19,226 bases of DNA from Pigoraptor vietnamica (taxonomy: Eukaryota; Opisthokonta; Filasterea). Under the pieces are notes generated by a model that did no database searches, was not told where the DNA came from, and saw nothing but the letters and a program-made list of their open reading frames with translations. Shown in pieces: positions 1 through 9,893 of this stretch. Numbering within the stretch: the stretch's first letter is position 1; each line of letters starts with the position of its first letter. The position numbers and the translations under genes were made by a program. The DNA lies in the NCBI GenBank assembly GCA_943704525.1, contig CALSCQ010000333.1:2273-21498 (forward strand), written 5' to 3'.

Positions 1-62
1 CCCCCCCCCCCCCCCCCAAAAAAAAAATAAAAAATAAAAAATAAAAAATATAAAAATAAAAA
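1..62. repeat. Poly-C tract and A-rich (A5-6 T)n simple sequence at window edge
   Basis: Bases 1-17 are all C. Bases 18-62 are A runs broken by single T about every 6-7 bases. The stretch lies inside the last visible UBA2 intron, whose donor is at 78-77 on the minus strand. On the sense strand it reads T-rich and then poly-G. A homopolymer at the very edge suggests an assembly break rather than a biological end. Confidence 0.9.
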
Positions 63-78
63 GGCGCCGAACACTCAC

Positions 79-2565
79 CGAGGGTCATGGCGTTGACATT
101 CACGCGGATTGTGATCTCGTGCTTCGAGCACACGTAGCAGTCGGGGTTCGGCTTGCTCAGCGCCTCAAAGCTGAGCAGCTGCCGCCGGGAATTGGGCTTC
201 CGCACAATATACGTCTGTAACCGAATGATGGACCTTAGCCACAACGAAAGTGCAACCGTTCACATTCATCTTCCACGTCCACCGTGCAGGCACGTCAATA
301 CATCCGCAAGGGTTCAAACACACTCGCAAACAGACACACACCCCGCGGCACGACTCTGTGTTCCCGGAGAGAATGCGCATCGCCTCGAGGACGATGAGTC
401 CGGACACGATGGCGTTGGTGGACGCAATCGCGGGGATGATGTTGCCGGCCATCGACTTGACGTCAAAGCGCGACTTGCGCGGAATGCCAAACGAGAGGGA
501 GCGCAGGTTGGACGCAGCGGTGACAAAATCCATCGCAACGGCGTCATCCTTGTCCCACACGAGCTGCACACAGTGCGAAAGTCGGTTCGGTACCGTGAGT
601 CATGTCATACAACAGCAACAACAAGATTGTGATTGAGACGTGGTAAGCATAAAGAGATAGGCGTACATGGGTGCGTAGAAGGGTCCAATTTAAATTATGG
701 AGAAAAGTGGCAACTAGCACGCGCAACATACCTCTCCGTCTCCCCCAGCCTGCGCTTTGCGTTCTCGCAAGGCATTCGCCGAACCCACGAACCTTCAGGC
801 GACGTTACAGTGAGTAAATCGACTACATTATCTACAGACAAGCATACAAAACCATCGCGCGCACACACACGCACACACATCACACAACGTGAAGCACACA
901 CGCACACGTCGCAAGCCCCAACCCACCTCTGGATGCACTCGGCGACCGTCCACATCGTCTGATCCGCAACACGCGCCTCACTCTGCGCCCGCTGTGCTGC
1001 CGCCTGCGCGGGGTTCGCCTGCGTCGCTTGCGAGTCCTCGGCGCGCACCAGCTCGTCATCAATCACACGCGGCGGCGCGCGCTTCGTCCACAGGCTCTTC
1101 ATGCTAAGCAGCGTGCGCACGTCGTCCACAAACAGGCGCTGGAACAGGGACTGGCCGTCGTACCCGTGCCGCTCGGCCCACGCGCGGAGGGGCTCGGGCT
1201 TGCGCGGCTCCTCCGCCGTTTCGCTCTCTGCGCCAGCCTGCTTGTCTGCGGCCGCATCGGGGTCTTCAGTGTCCGGGGACACATCGTTTTCGTCGTCTGC
1301 GTGTCCGTACAGCTGGTTGAAGAGGAACTTTCCCCACACGATGCAGTGGATGGGCTGCGAGGGTGTGTTGCGAATGGTGCAGACGGGAAATGTCTTCGGC
1401 GGCGGTTTGGGACGGCACTCGAAGCACTCCGTGACGCCCTTTCGAATGACAGTCACCTGTGTGTGTGTGTGTGTTGGGGGGGGGGGGGGGGGGGGGGGGG
1501 AATGAGAGGTCCCACTCACACATATAAAGGCAAGCGCCGCAGTCGGCAAGAAGACGCAATTTGAGTAGATACACAGACGCATCAAACAATACCTCAACGC
1601 GCACGCACACAGGCCACACTCCGCAGCACCATCGCACCTGTCCAAGATAGCCTCCACTCCCGCTCTCCACGAGGGGAATGCCGGCGGAGAGGCACATTCT
1701 GTTTACGTGCGCGCGTGCGGCGTTGTTGTCGAGGGCGTTCAGAACAATGTCGAACCGCCGAAAGTAGTCGGGGTTGAACTCGTTCGTCTGAGACACGCGC
1801 GGATGAGTACGATCGCGCTCATAACATAAGACTGAAAGGAGGCGCACAACACGAACGTGCACAGTTGCGACACGCGCATGTTTGCTACAAATGCACGCAC
1901 GCAACGCATGCATGCATGCCACATACGCACACGTGCACACATGCATGCATGCGTTGAGGTAACAATGAAGCAGCGCAGACGGAGGCGCGCCCACAGCAGA
2001 CTGAGAAAGGGAGACGAGGCACACACCTTGATGTCGCCGTGGTGTGCCACAATGTTGACGGTGGGGTTGAAGCGGAGGACGCTCTCGCGCGCCACCTTCG
2101 CCTTGGACTGGCCCACGTGGCGCTTCTGGAAGAGAAATTGCCTGCGCAAACGACGCGACCGAGCGCTGAGCATGTGACCGTCGCAGGTATGTTGCGCACA
2201 TGCGACATTCCGCGCGCCCATATCACCCTCGCGATGCCTCTTTTACACAGGCGCGTGGCATTACGCACGGCAGCGCACAAAAGCCACACGCATGCACGCA
2301 GACAGACGCAGAAGAGCCCAGCAAGGGGCAGACAGACGCAGAAGGGGATCCTCGTGCCGCACCTGTTGAGATTGCTCAGTTCGATAGTGTCCAAATCAAT
2401 CACTTCGATGTTTTGGAAACCGCTGAGGACGAGGTTCTTGAGGAGCTCGCAGCCAATGCCACCCGCGCCGACGACAAGCACCTGCACACACACACACACA
2501 CACGCGCGCGCGCGCACACACACACACACACACACGCACACACACACACACACGCACACACACAC

Positions 2566-2606
<41 letters not shown>

Positions 2607-2869
2607 ACGCGCGCGCACACACACACACGCACACACACACACGCACACACACACACGCACACACACACACACGCACTCGAGACTTAGTATCACCGACCCA
2701 GCGACGGACAAACATATTGTCGGCTTTGTTACACGGCTCCACAAGCTGAGATATGTTCAACGCAATTGCGCTTGCCACCACTCACATTCGCCGTTTTCAG
2801 CCGCTCGTACACGTCCGTTCCAAGCACCGCCGGCAGACCGGCGTCGCGCGTGCGGTCGCCCGTCGCCAT
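79..2869 (-). CDS. UBA2: SUMO-activating enzyme E1 subunit 2 (UBA2/SAE2), 3' end missing
   Basis: Catalytic subunit of the SUMO E1: it adenylates SUMO with SAE1/AOS1 and carries it as a thioester to UBC9. Coding exons (minus strand): 2869-2786, 2481-2363, 2141-2027, 1787-1638, 1456-927, 792-732, 563-342, 214-79. Together they give 472 codons plus one base, after which the gene runs off the left end. Visible motifs are the nucleotide-binding GAGGIG (residues 33-38), [21 protein letters not shown], the first zinc pair CFEC (167/170), the catalytic cysteine in CTIRNTPS (Cys182), the LVWDKDD and [17 protein letters not shown] blocks, and the second zinc pair CYVC (453/456). The ubiquitin-fold domain and C-terminal tail are outside the window. 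Val precedes the catalytic Cys where human UBA2 has Gly. Introns are 127-304 nt. The start ATG was chosen because exon 1 (28 codons) joins in phase 0 to the VLVVGAGG exon. Confidence 0.95.
1476..1500. repeat. 25-base poly-G run
   Basis: An uninterrupted G run sits in UBA2 intron 4 (1637-1457), directly beside a short TG run that abuts the acceptor. On the sense strand this is poly-C, then CA repeats, then CAG. It could form a G-quadruplex on the plus strand. The exact length is prone to sequencing error. Confidence 0.9.
1902..1956. repeat. 17-bp perfect inverted repeat in UBA2 intron 3
   Basis: CAACGCATGCATGCATG at 1902-1918 is exactly the reverse complement of 1940-1956, with a 21-base loop at 1919-1939. 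The arms are themselves built of ATGC units. It lies within the intron spanning 2026-1788, so the UBA2 pre-mRNA could fold a strong hairpin here. Confidence 0.9.
2484..2675. repeat. CA/TG microsatellite filling UBA2 intron 1
   Basis: About 190 bases of CA dinucleotides with scattered CG interruptions. It ends exactly at the acceptor of UBA2 intron 1 (2785-2482). On the sense strand the TG run leads straight into CAG, replacing a normal pyrimidine tract. The open frames across it (His-Thr or Cys-Val polymers) are not genes. Confidence 0.95.
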
Positions 2870-3104
2870 GCTATCTTATTCGCACCCGCGCAACGGCGGG
2901 AAGGGGCGTGTGCCGAGTAGGAATGTGGGTTAAGAAACGCAAACGAGAAGAGATTCACAACACAGACACAGAGAAGCAAGGCACGGCGTAAACGTGAACG
3001 AGACCCGTGCTGAGTCTGCGTCTGCGCGCGTTTTTTTGGGAAAAATAGCCGAACGAGGTCTGAAATGGTTTGAGTGAAACGGCGCCAACCAAAGAAAGTG
3101 GCGG

Positions 3105-3116
3105 TGACGTCACGTG
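3105..3116. promoter_or_regulatory. CRE palindrome overlapping an E-box
   Basis: TGACGTCA (3105-3112) is the full ATF/CREB palindrome. CACGTG (3111-3116) overlaps its last two bases. The location between two divergent starts supports a regulatory role, but no other evidence is available. Confidence 0.45.
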
Positions 3117-3168
3117 CGCGTTGCTGAGGAAGGCGGTTCGAACTTTCGGCTGCTGGCGAAGCAAACCG

Positions 3169-3187
3169 CCGTTAACCCTCTTAACGG
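3169..3187. promoter_or_regulatory. Inverted pair of Myb-like sites
   Basis: CCGTTAA and TTAACGG are perfect inverted copies separated by CCCTC. Each arm contains TAACGG, which fits the general Myb consensus (YAACKG). It lies about 300 bases upstream of UBA2 and 360 upstream of the USP start. Confidence 0.45.
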
Positions 3188-3315
3188 AGATGTCGTGCGA
3201 GGCGTGTTGAAGGAGAGAAAGTGTGTGTGAGAGACAGAGAAAGGTCCGCGTGTGTGCATCTTTTGTACTTGTGTTAAGCCCTGTGGGCGCCGCGGAGTGC
3301 TCGTTACGTCGCTCT

Positions 3316-3317
<2 letters not shown>

Positions 3318-3362
<45 letters not shown>
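3318..3362. repeat. CA microsatellite in the USP 5' region
   Basis: An uninterrupted CA run followed by CG-rich variants to about 3400. It lies upstream of the chosen USP start at 3544. It is open in the USP frame, which is why a longer start at 3223 looks possible. Confidence 0.9.
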
Positions 3363-3364
<2 letters not shown>

Positions 3365-3543
3365 GCGCGCACAAACACACACGCGCGCTCACACGCATTT
3401 ATACGTACTGGTCTGCCATCGTTCATCTCGCGACACTCTTTGTCGCCTCTTCATTATGGGACGGCGAGTGTGAACGTCCACTCTTCGCAGTTATCCAAAT
3501 CGCCCCTCTAACCGATGCCGTTCGCCGAAAACGCGCGTCAACC

Positions 3544-6437
3544 ATGGACGTCATCCTGCGCGGGTTGGTCTCTTCGGCGCACCCAAACGATCTCAAGCGC
3601 GAAATCGTGCGGAGATTGTGCGGTTCCTTTCCCAATCTTCCCACGCCGGACGCCGCGGCTGTTCTGCAGTGGGCCGACGAATCCCTCGCCCTCGACAATC
3701 CCCTCGCGCGCGAACTCGCAGAGACGGTGGCACGCGCCCTCCTCAGCGCGCATCCCCTCGCGTGGCGGTCGCACATGTCAGCGGAATGGGTGCGCGTGAC
3801 GCTTGGCGCCGCCCTTGCGAATGTGGGAGATGGTTCATCGGAAAACGCCGGGGACTCGCAGTCAATACCCCCCGCCGTGAGTCGCGCCTTAGAACGCATC
3901 GCCACTCTCTTTGGCGTTGCGATCGATGTCGGCGCGCTTTCTCCTCTTCCACCAAACAGCGAGGTATTTGCGCATGCGCTGCGCGAGTGCTTTGGGCGGT
4001 GTCTCGCGGCGGGTTGGGCCTGGTCCGCCGCACAGAGGTCCGTGATGCCGCGTGTGGCAACGCTGTGCATTGACGCCCTCCCGGATGCGTACGCCGTGTT
4101 TGCGGTGCGATGGGTTTCGGGGACGCCGGCGAGCACGCCATCGTCCCACACGGCAGACGCGCACGTGGACGCCCTGACGTCGCTGTGGCTGTCGCGTCCA
4201 GAGACGCTGCTTCGGTCACTCGACGAGCTTCTCTTGTGCCTTCTCGACCCGGCGTCCGCGCCATCGTCCCACCTTGCGTCTATCATGGCCTCGGTTCCCA
4301 TTGGCGCCGTGGCCACGGCTTCGGCGGCGGCCGTTGCGCGCGGGTTCCTCAGCGACGAAACGCTGACGTCCGTGTTTGTGCGGGCGACCACGTGGGTGTC
4401 GCTCCCCTCTGCACGTGTCTCTTTCCGCGTCGCCCATTGGGTTCACGCGCTGTTTGAAGCGGCAGTGCGCGCGCGAAGGCTCTCCCTCGCCTTCACTCTT
4501 GCGCGTCGTCTGTCGCGACAGTGCCTCGCGGTGGTCGACGGCGCCCTCACGACGGGCCTCGCGCACGTGGGCCCTGCGGCGGCCGTGCTGGCGGCGTGCT
4601 TTCTTGCGTCGCACCAGCACGCCCCGGATGCGTACCACATAGCTGCCCCGTTGCTCGCCCGCATTTTCGCGTCTGTCGGCCGCATTGCATTGGTGCCGAA
4701 GAGCGTGGAGATGGGCGAGGAAGCGTGGGCGTCGCTCGCCGCGTCTTCGGTGGAGTCCGCCGCACCCTTCGCGTACGGTCTGCTTCTCGTGTCGTCGTGG
4801 ACGTGCGTGGCACTCTTTCCCGGCCACGCGGTTGCGCACGCTTCCCTTATGGCCGCCATGACAAGTGGGGGCGGTGGGAGCGGCGAGGGCGGCGCAGGGG
4901 GCGACGAGCACGGCGATATCGGTGTGCGCATTGACGAAATGCTGGCGCGTTTCTCCCTCGTGTCAGGTGCGACGCCGAGCAATGCCCTCCACGCGCGCGC
5001 TTCGGGACTCCTGAACACCGGCAACACGTGCTACTTGAACAGCGTGCTCCAGGCCATGCGTGCGTCGCTGCCGTTCCGGCGCCGCGTCTTTTCGTTCGCC
5101 GCAAGCGCGTCCCACGCCGAGGTGTCCCTGTGCCAGAGCGCGCTTGCGAGGATGTGCTTCACGTCGCGCCATGCGCTGACGCCGGGTGAAATTGAGGACA
5201 AGGGGCAGCCGCAGTGGTTCGCGCGAGGGTCGCAACAGGACTGCGCCGAGCTCTTCCGCTTTGTGCTCGACCGCATCGACGTCGAGACGGGGTCGCGCGA
5301 CGACGGGTGGGCCCCGAATGCGGTCTTTCGCGGCGACCTCACGAACGTTGTGCAATGTGGCAGCTGCGGTGCCGTTTCGCGCACGCGTGAGGCTTTCCAC
5401 GACCTTGCGCTCGGGCTTGGGACGGACGAGTCGCCCGTCGCATCCATCGAAGCTGCGCTGGACTGCTTTGTGGCTGAGGAGAAGGTGGGAGAGGGCTATC
5501 GGTGCGACGCGTGTTCTCGGACGGACGCACCGGCGATACGTCGTGTGCTCGTGGCGCGCGCGCCAGAGTGCCTCGCTGTGACGCTGAAGCGCTTTGCGTA
5601 CGATGGTGGGGGCAGTCGACGCAAACTCCTCCAGTCTGTCAGGTACAACGAGACGCTGTGCCTACGTGTGACGGGTGCGCCCGTCGCGAGCGGTCGAGGG
5701 GCAGCGTCGGAGCGAGATGTCGGCGAGAGTGTCCGTGGGGATCCGAGCGAACACAGAGAAGGCGATCCGAGCGAGTGCAGCGTCGCTCCGTCCTGCGCTG
5801 GGGATGGCACCGCGGAAGGCGTCGCCCGCTATTCGCTGTATGCGGTCCTCGTTCACGTGGGGTCGTCGCTCGAGTACGGACACTACACGTGCCACGCGCG
5901 CGGCGAGGACGGGCAGTGGCGTCACTATGACGACTCGCGTGTGAGTGCTTCGTCGCCAACGGCCGCGCTGGACGCGTCCGTTCGCTCGCCAACAGATACG
6001 CCGTACATGTTGTTTTACGCGCGCGAGGGTGGGTTGACCTCTTTTTTTTTTTCGTTTTTTTCGTTTTTTCCATATCCTTCTTTATTAATTTTTTTCGCTT
6101 AGTTGAAGTGAATTGCGCAGCTTACGATTGTTGTGCGCGCGTGCATGCAATGTCTCTGAAACGTTCGGGCTCTCATTGGTGCGCAGACGCTCACCCGCTG
6201 GGCAACTGGAGTGCACGGCTCCAATTTTCCGATTCTGCGCTGCGTGAAGCCGCCGTCGTGTACGCGGACAATGCTCTGCACCTCAAGGAATTGGAGGACG
6301 GAGAGGGCGATGCCGCGCCGTCGACGTCCGCGGGAGGGCAGGCGTTCGGTGGGCGCAGCGCGGGGACGGATTATCCCGACGCACCCCCCTCGCCGGATGG
6401 GAACAGCGGCTTGGGAACGGGCCGCTATGTGATGTAA
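3544..6437 (+). CDS. USP38: Ubiquitin-specific protease, USP35/USP38 family
   Basis: Cysteine protease removing ubiquitin from substrates. Exons are 3544-6028 and 6103-6437 (intron 6029-6102), giving 939 residues against about 1040 for human USP38. The first residues MDVILRGLVSSAHPNDLKREIVRR parallel the USP38 N-terminus (MDKILEGLVSSSHP), which fixes the start at 3544 in a good Kozak context. Residues 1-480 form the family's long helical region. The catalytic domain shows the Cys box GNTCYLNSVLQ (Cys496), the QQDCAELF box (564-571), a four-Cys zinc site (605, 608, 654, 657), the His box GHYTCHA (His780) and HYDDSRV (Asp796 or 797). A hydrophilic insertion sits near residues 705-760. Exon 2 supplies a tail with DNALHLKELE and a final GLGTGRYVM, like the conserved GFNTVGRLVF end of USP35/38. 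Acceptors at 6120 or 6186 would also keep frame; 6102 has the best pyrimidine tract. USP35 and USP38 cannot be separated here. Confidence 0.92.
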
Positions 6438-6473
6438 ATCGTGGGTTCGATTCCCACTTCCATCACCGTTTTT
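6396..6473 (+). other. tRNA-like T-arm with pairable acceptor and T5 terminator
   Basis: 6441-6457 is a perfect T-arm: stem GTGGG, loop TTCGATT, stem CCCAC, including a complete B-box. It is followed by TTCCATC-A (6458-6465) and a T5 run (6469-6473) typical of Pol III termination. GATGGGA at 6396-6402 pairs fully with TTCCATC (one G-U), spanning 70 nt as a tRNA would. The 38 nt between contain a 6-bp hairpin but no anticodon stem, so this is not a normal tRNA. The 5' part overlaps the last USP codons, which constrain its sequence, so the acceptor pairing may be chance. It could be a tRNA relic or a Pol III element. Confidence 0.35.
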
Positions 6474-6604
6474 CGCGAAATTTTGCTGTTCCATTCATTG
6501 TTCTTAAACAGAGAGGGCACATTATTGTGATTAGTGTGAGTAACAGGCGCTTGCGGTCGATGCCAGTAAAGGCACCGACGGAAGGAGAAAGCGAAGAAGG
6601 GAAC

Positions 6605-6736
6605 GCGCTCATCATTGAACGAGACCAACACGGAGCAGACACAAGAAGGAGATAACGCCGGCACACATCTGCGCTCATCATTGAACGAGACCAACACGGA
6701 GCAGACACAAGAAGGAGATAACGCCGGCACACATCT
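6605..6736. repeat. Exact 66-bp tandem duplication
   Basis: 6605-6670 and 6671-6736 are identical by eye, and the next four bases start the unit again. It sits in the 334-base gap between the convergent USP (stop 6437) and CNNM (stop 6772) genes. Apart from this and the tRNA-like arm, I see nothing else in the gap. The unit length (22 codons) leaves a reading frame open on the minus strand, but nothing suggests it is translated. Confidence 0.92.
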
Positions 6737-6771
6737 GCGCGCACACAGGACAACGCAGCTCGATGCTGCTC

Positions 6772-9700
6772 CTAATTGATCGAATCGCGGCCTGTCCCAA
6801 TCAGTGGCCGCTTTTCCGCACGGTCGTCGTCCTCTTCGTCGACTCCCCCGTAACTCGCGCGCGTCGCCACGGGCGAGAAGACGTACGCTGAAGGCCCGCT
6901 GTTCGAGGGGTGGAAGCTGCCGCGCATTTGTGCGCCGTTCATGCTCGGTGACATGGACCCCCCACTCGTGCGAGACAGGCGCGTCGGCGTGGACGGGCGC
7001 GGGTGGTCCAGCACGAGAATGGCCTCGCCGTCAGCGCCGCGGTGGATGTCGACGCCGTTCTCGCTCTGCACGAGCTGTGCAATGACGTCCTCGAGCGTCA
7101 CCAGGCCAACGACGTCCTTCTTGTCCCGAATAATGCCCATGTGACCTGTGCGGAAGGGGCGTGGCGTTAAGCGGCGGTATGAAACACACTCGCAAATAAT
7201 GACGTGACACACGACACAACGCAAGGGAAGAGAGGCCGAGCTGTGTGAACAAAGGATGTGCATATACGCACACACGTCCATCGAGAGGCGAGGGCAAACG
7301 CACCTTTCCCCATTTGGAAGGCATGCAGAATGTCGTAGAGGGGTGTCAGGACAGAGAATTCCATGACCTGCCGCAGAAGAATACGGCGAATGGGCGTCGA
7401 TGCCGTCGGATTGATCATGATGCTGCACGAAGGGGGACCGGTGAAGTGGAGAGGGTGTTGTTAGTGTGTGTGACTACGCAAGCGAGCCCAGGGAATACGG
7501 TAAGCGCATTGGTTGGGCATGCGACGGCGACAACTGCAGGCGCAGTGTCTATGTGAGGGAGAGTGTGTGCGACTGATGACGGATCAGCTGAAATTATAGA
7601 CGGGTGTCCATCGACTCCGCGAGAGTGTGTGGTTGGTGCAGGGAGTTGGACGGGGGAAGGACGCTTCGACAGACTCACAGGCTCTTGACGAGGAGAATGC
7701 CGATCACGTGGGAGGGGTTCTTGTCGTACACGGGGATGCGGCTGTGGCCCTGCTCAAGGATCTGCCAAAGGGAGGGATGGGTCAGCAAAGGGCGCGCGCC
7801 GCACAAGACAAGGGGGTGCAACAATGTGCGCGTGCGTGTCCGTGGGCGCTTTCCTCTGCTCCGTGTGTCTCATTGTGACTTGTGAGAACTTTGTGTGTGC
7901 CTTCGTGTGCCATCGTGTCACTTGGCGTGACGTCGTGCGCTTTCGTGTGCGTGTGTACTCGCGATGCATGCATGCACGCGCCTTGCGCTATTGATCGGCA
8001 CGTGACCCACCATCTGCATAGTGCGCTCGTCCAGCACGCCGTTGACGTCGAGCATCATCACGCGCGATATGGGCGTCATGATCTCGCGCGCCACTTTGTT
8101 GCGCATGTCGAGCGCCCCCTTGATGATCGCCACCTCGTCGGGGAGAAGGGGCTCGGCGTTGCGGCGGTCGTATTGTGCGTGCATGAGCACAAGCTCCTTC
8201 AGCTCTGATTGTGTGACGGGGGAGGCAGAGAGTGAGCGAGAGAGGCGACACGATCTGCGGGCGATATCTCTCTGACAACAAAAGTGAACACATAGTAATG
8301 ATCGCAGCAGCAAAACGGGCGCAGAACACGTCGCTCACGCGCGAAAGTCGCTGAACATACTCAACAGCACAAACGAACGTGATGGGACGAGGCACACTCT
8401 GAAAGTGCGAATAAAGAAACAGAGGAGGGATGCGCGGCATGACGTCACGCGCACTGCTAGCCCACCGGCGCGGCGCATGAAGGTGGTGTCCTCTGTCCCA
8501 AAGATCCAGTCGAGCACGACGGAGATTGGCCACGCAATGGGCGACAGCACAAACATGAGGAATTTGACCAGACTGCGATGGAGTGCGACAGGAGGACAGA
8601 TCAGCCTGCGATCAACTGCGACGGCGGTGGGCGATAGTGTTTGATATTTTAATTGGCTGGATGACGCCGCGTGCAATAGATACACGTCGCGTGTGCGAGT
8701 GCGTGTTTAGGTTTAGGGGCGGATTTCAAGCGCGTGCCTTGAGTGCTGACGTACCACGTGAGATTGGCGCCGATGGAGAGGCCGTAGCGGCGGCACATCG
8801 CTTGCGGAATGATCCTGCGCAGTTTGAAAAGCGTCGTGTCAAGCGCATGCATGGCCACGTGCACTATAGAGAGCAAACTAGTGCGCACGTGCGTGCGCGT
8901 CGCGTGCATGCGTTTGTGGAGAATTGCGTGCTGGTGTACGGGGTCGATGTTGGAAGAAGAAGAAGAAGAAAGAAATAAAAAACAGACAGCACGCGGCACC
9001 CACTCTCCAAAGACGAGAACCAGCGTAGTGGAAACCACGATGGCCACGATTGGGTTCGTGATGCGGTCGAGAAAGATGGGAAGTGCCTCCTGCAGCATGA
9101 CCCGCCGTCAGCTTGTGCTCGCGCGCTGTTGTGTGTCCACGTGTACGCACTGCGTCGTGGATCCCAAACGCGACGGCCGTGCATAAAAAACTGAAATAAG
9201 CGCAATGCACTCGCGACTCACCATGGCCGCCGCGTTTGAGAGCACGAGCGTGACGAGCAGAAAGTGGCGTTTCTTGACGATCGGCATGAGGCGAGATGCG
9301 TACAGCGCCTCCTTTCCCTCGCCGCTGTTCATCATGACCGTGAGATTCATAATGTCAAGCGAGAGAAGGCCCATTGTCAGGCCAGACATGAGCCCTGCGC
9401 AAAAGACAAACACGCACGGCTTGTGAGAAGCTTCTCAAACTCAATCGGCCGATACGCGAGAATGGCGAAATCTCGAGCGAACCGGCAATAACACGCACGA
9501 GAGCATGTCTCTACACAGCATCACACACGCATCGTGCACGCACACACACGCACACACAAGTTGCAGTAGCAGGCACACACAAATGAGCGGTCTAATGGCT
9601 CACGCACCCGCAAACAGCACAAGCCCGAGGCTCGTGAAGAGGAATATGTAAAAATTCTGCTGGCCGGGCTCGTAATGCTGGTGGACGCAGCCGTACTCAT

Positions 9701-9893
9701 AATAAAAGCCATTCGAACAGTATATCGTCGCGGTATCCACAAAGTCGCACGTTAGGTTTTTGTGCTTTGCGCCGATGGGATTGAGACTTTCTCCGCTCGT
9801 GCCCAGAGAAGCGCTTGCGTGTGCGCCCGCGACACAGACGGCGAAAAGGAGCGCAATCCGCGACGCCCATGCAGGCGACGCATATGTCTGCAT
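6772..9893 (-). CDS. CNNM: CNNM/Mam3-type membrane protein (DUF21 plus CBS pair)
   Basis: Member of the CNNM/CorC family, linked to divalent-metal (Mg2+, Mn2+) export or homeostasis. Exons (minus): 9893-9608, 9394-9222, 9089-9004, 8814-8755, 8572-8466, 8204-8011, 7761-7679, 7422-7304, 7145-6772. They total 494 codons including the stop, or 493 residues. Residues 1-28 look like a signal peptide. A short luminal part has an N-glycosylation site at Asn46 and three Cys. The DUF21 membrane domain (about 83-250) shows GLMSGLTMGLLSLD, FLLVTLVLSNAAAM, VFGEIIPQAMCRRYGLSIGAN and LSPIAWPISVVLDWIFG. The CBS pair follows, with GALDMRNKVAREIMTP, GHSRIPVYDKNPSHVIGILLVK and GLVTLEDVIAQL. The C-terminus (about residue 400 onward) is Ser/Pro-rich and acidic. 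The cyclic-nucleotide-like domain of animal CNNMs is absent, as in short fungal forms. The start at 9893 was chosen for its signal peptide. Confidence 0.93.

Larger units (their letters stand above)
2870..3543. promoter_or_regulatory. Divergent promoter region between UBA2 and the USP gene
   Basis: This 674-base stretch separates the UBA2 start (minus) from the USP start (plus). It contains a palindromic CRE (TGACGTCA, 3105-3112) overlapping an E-box (CACGTG, 3111-3116), a GGCGCCAA element at 3081-3088, and a 7-bp inverted pair of Myb-like sites (CCGTTAA 3169-3175, TTAACGG 3181-3187). A CA run occupies 3318-3362, probably within the USP 5' untranslated region. No TATA box is evident. The motifs match known factor consensus sites by eye only. 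Confidence 0.5.

Noticed and set aside
2390-2780. Cys-Val and His-Thr polymer reading frames on both strands
   Set aside because: They are translations of the CA/TG microsatellite in UBA2 intron 1.
3223-3543. An upstream in-frame start that would add 107 residues to the USP
   Set aside because: The extension is encoded partly by a CA microsatellite (His-Thr run). The start at 3544 matches the USP38 N-terminus and has better context. An alternative long form cannot be fully excluded.
6108-6437. A separate small gene after the USP
   Set aside because: It has no ATG at its beginning, continues the USP frame after a splice, and carries the family's C-terminal motif.
6396-6465. A canonical tRNA gene
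   Set aside because: The T-arm and acceptor fit, but no five-base anticodon stem can be placed in the 38 intervening bases, and position 8 is not T. It is kept only as tRNA-like.
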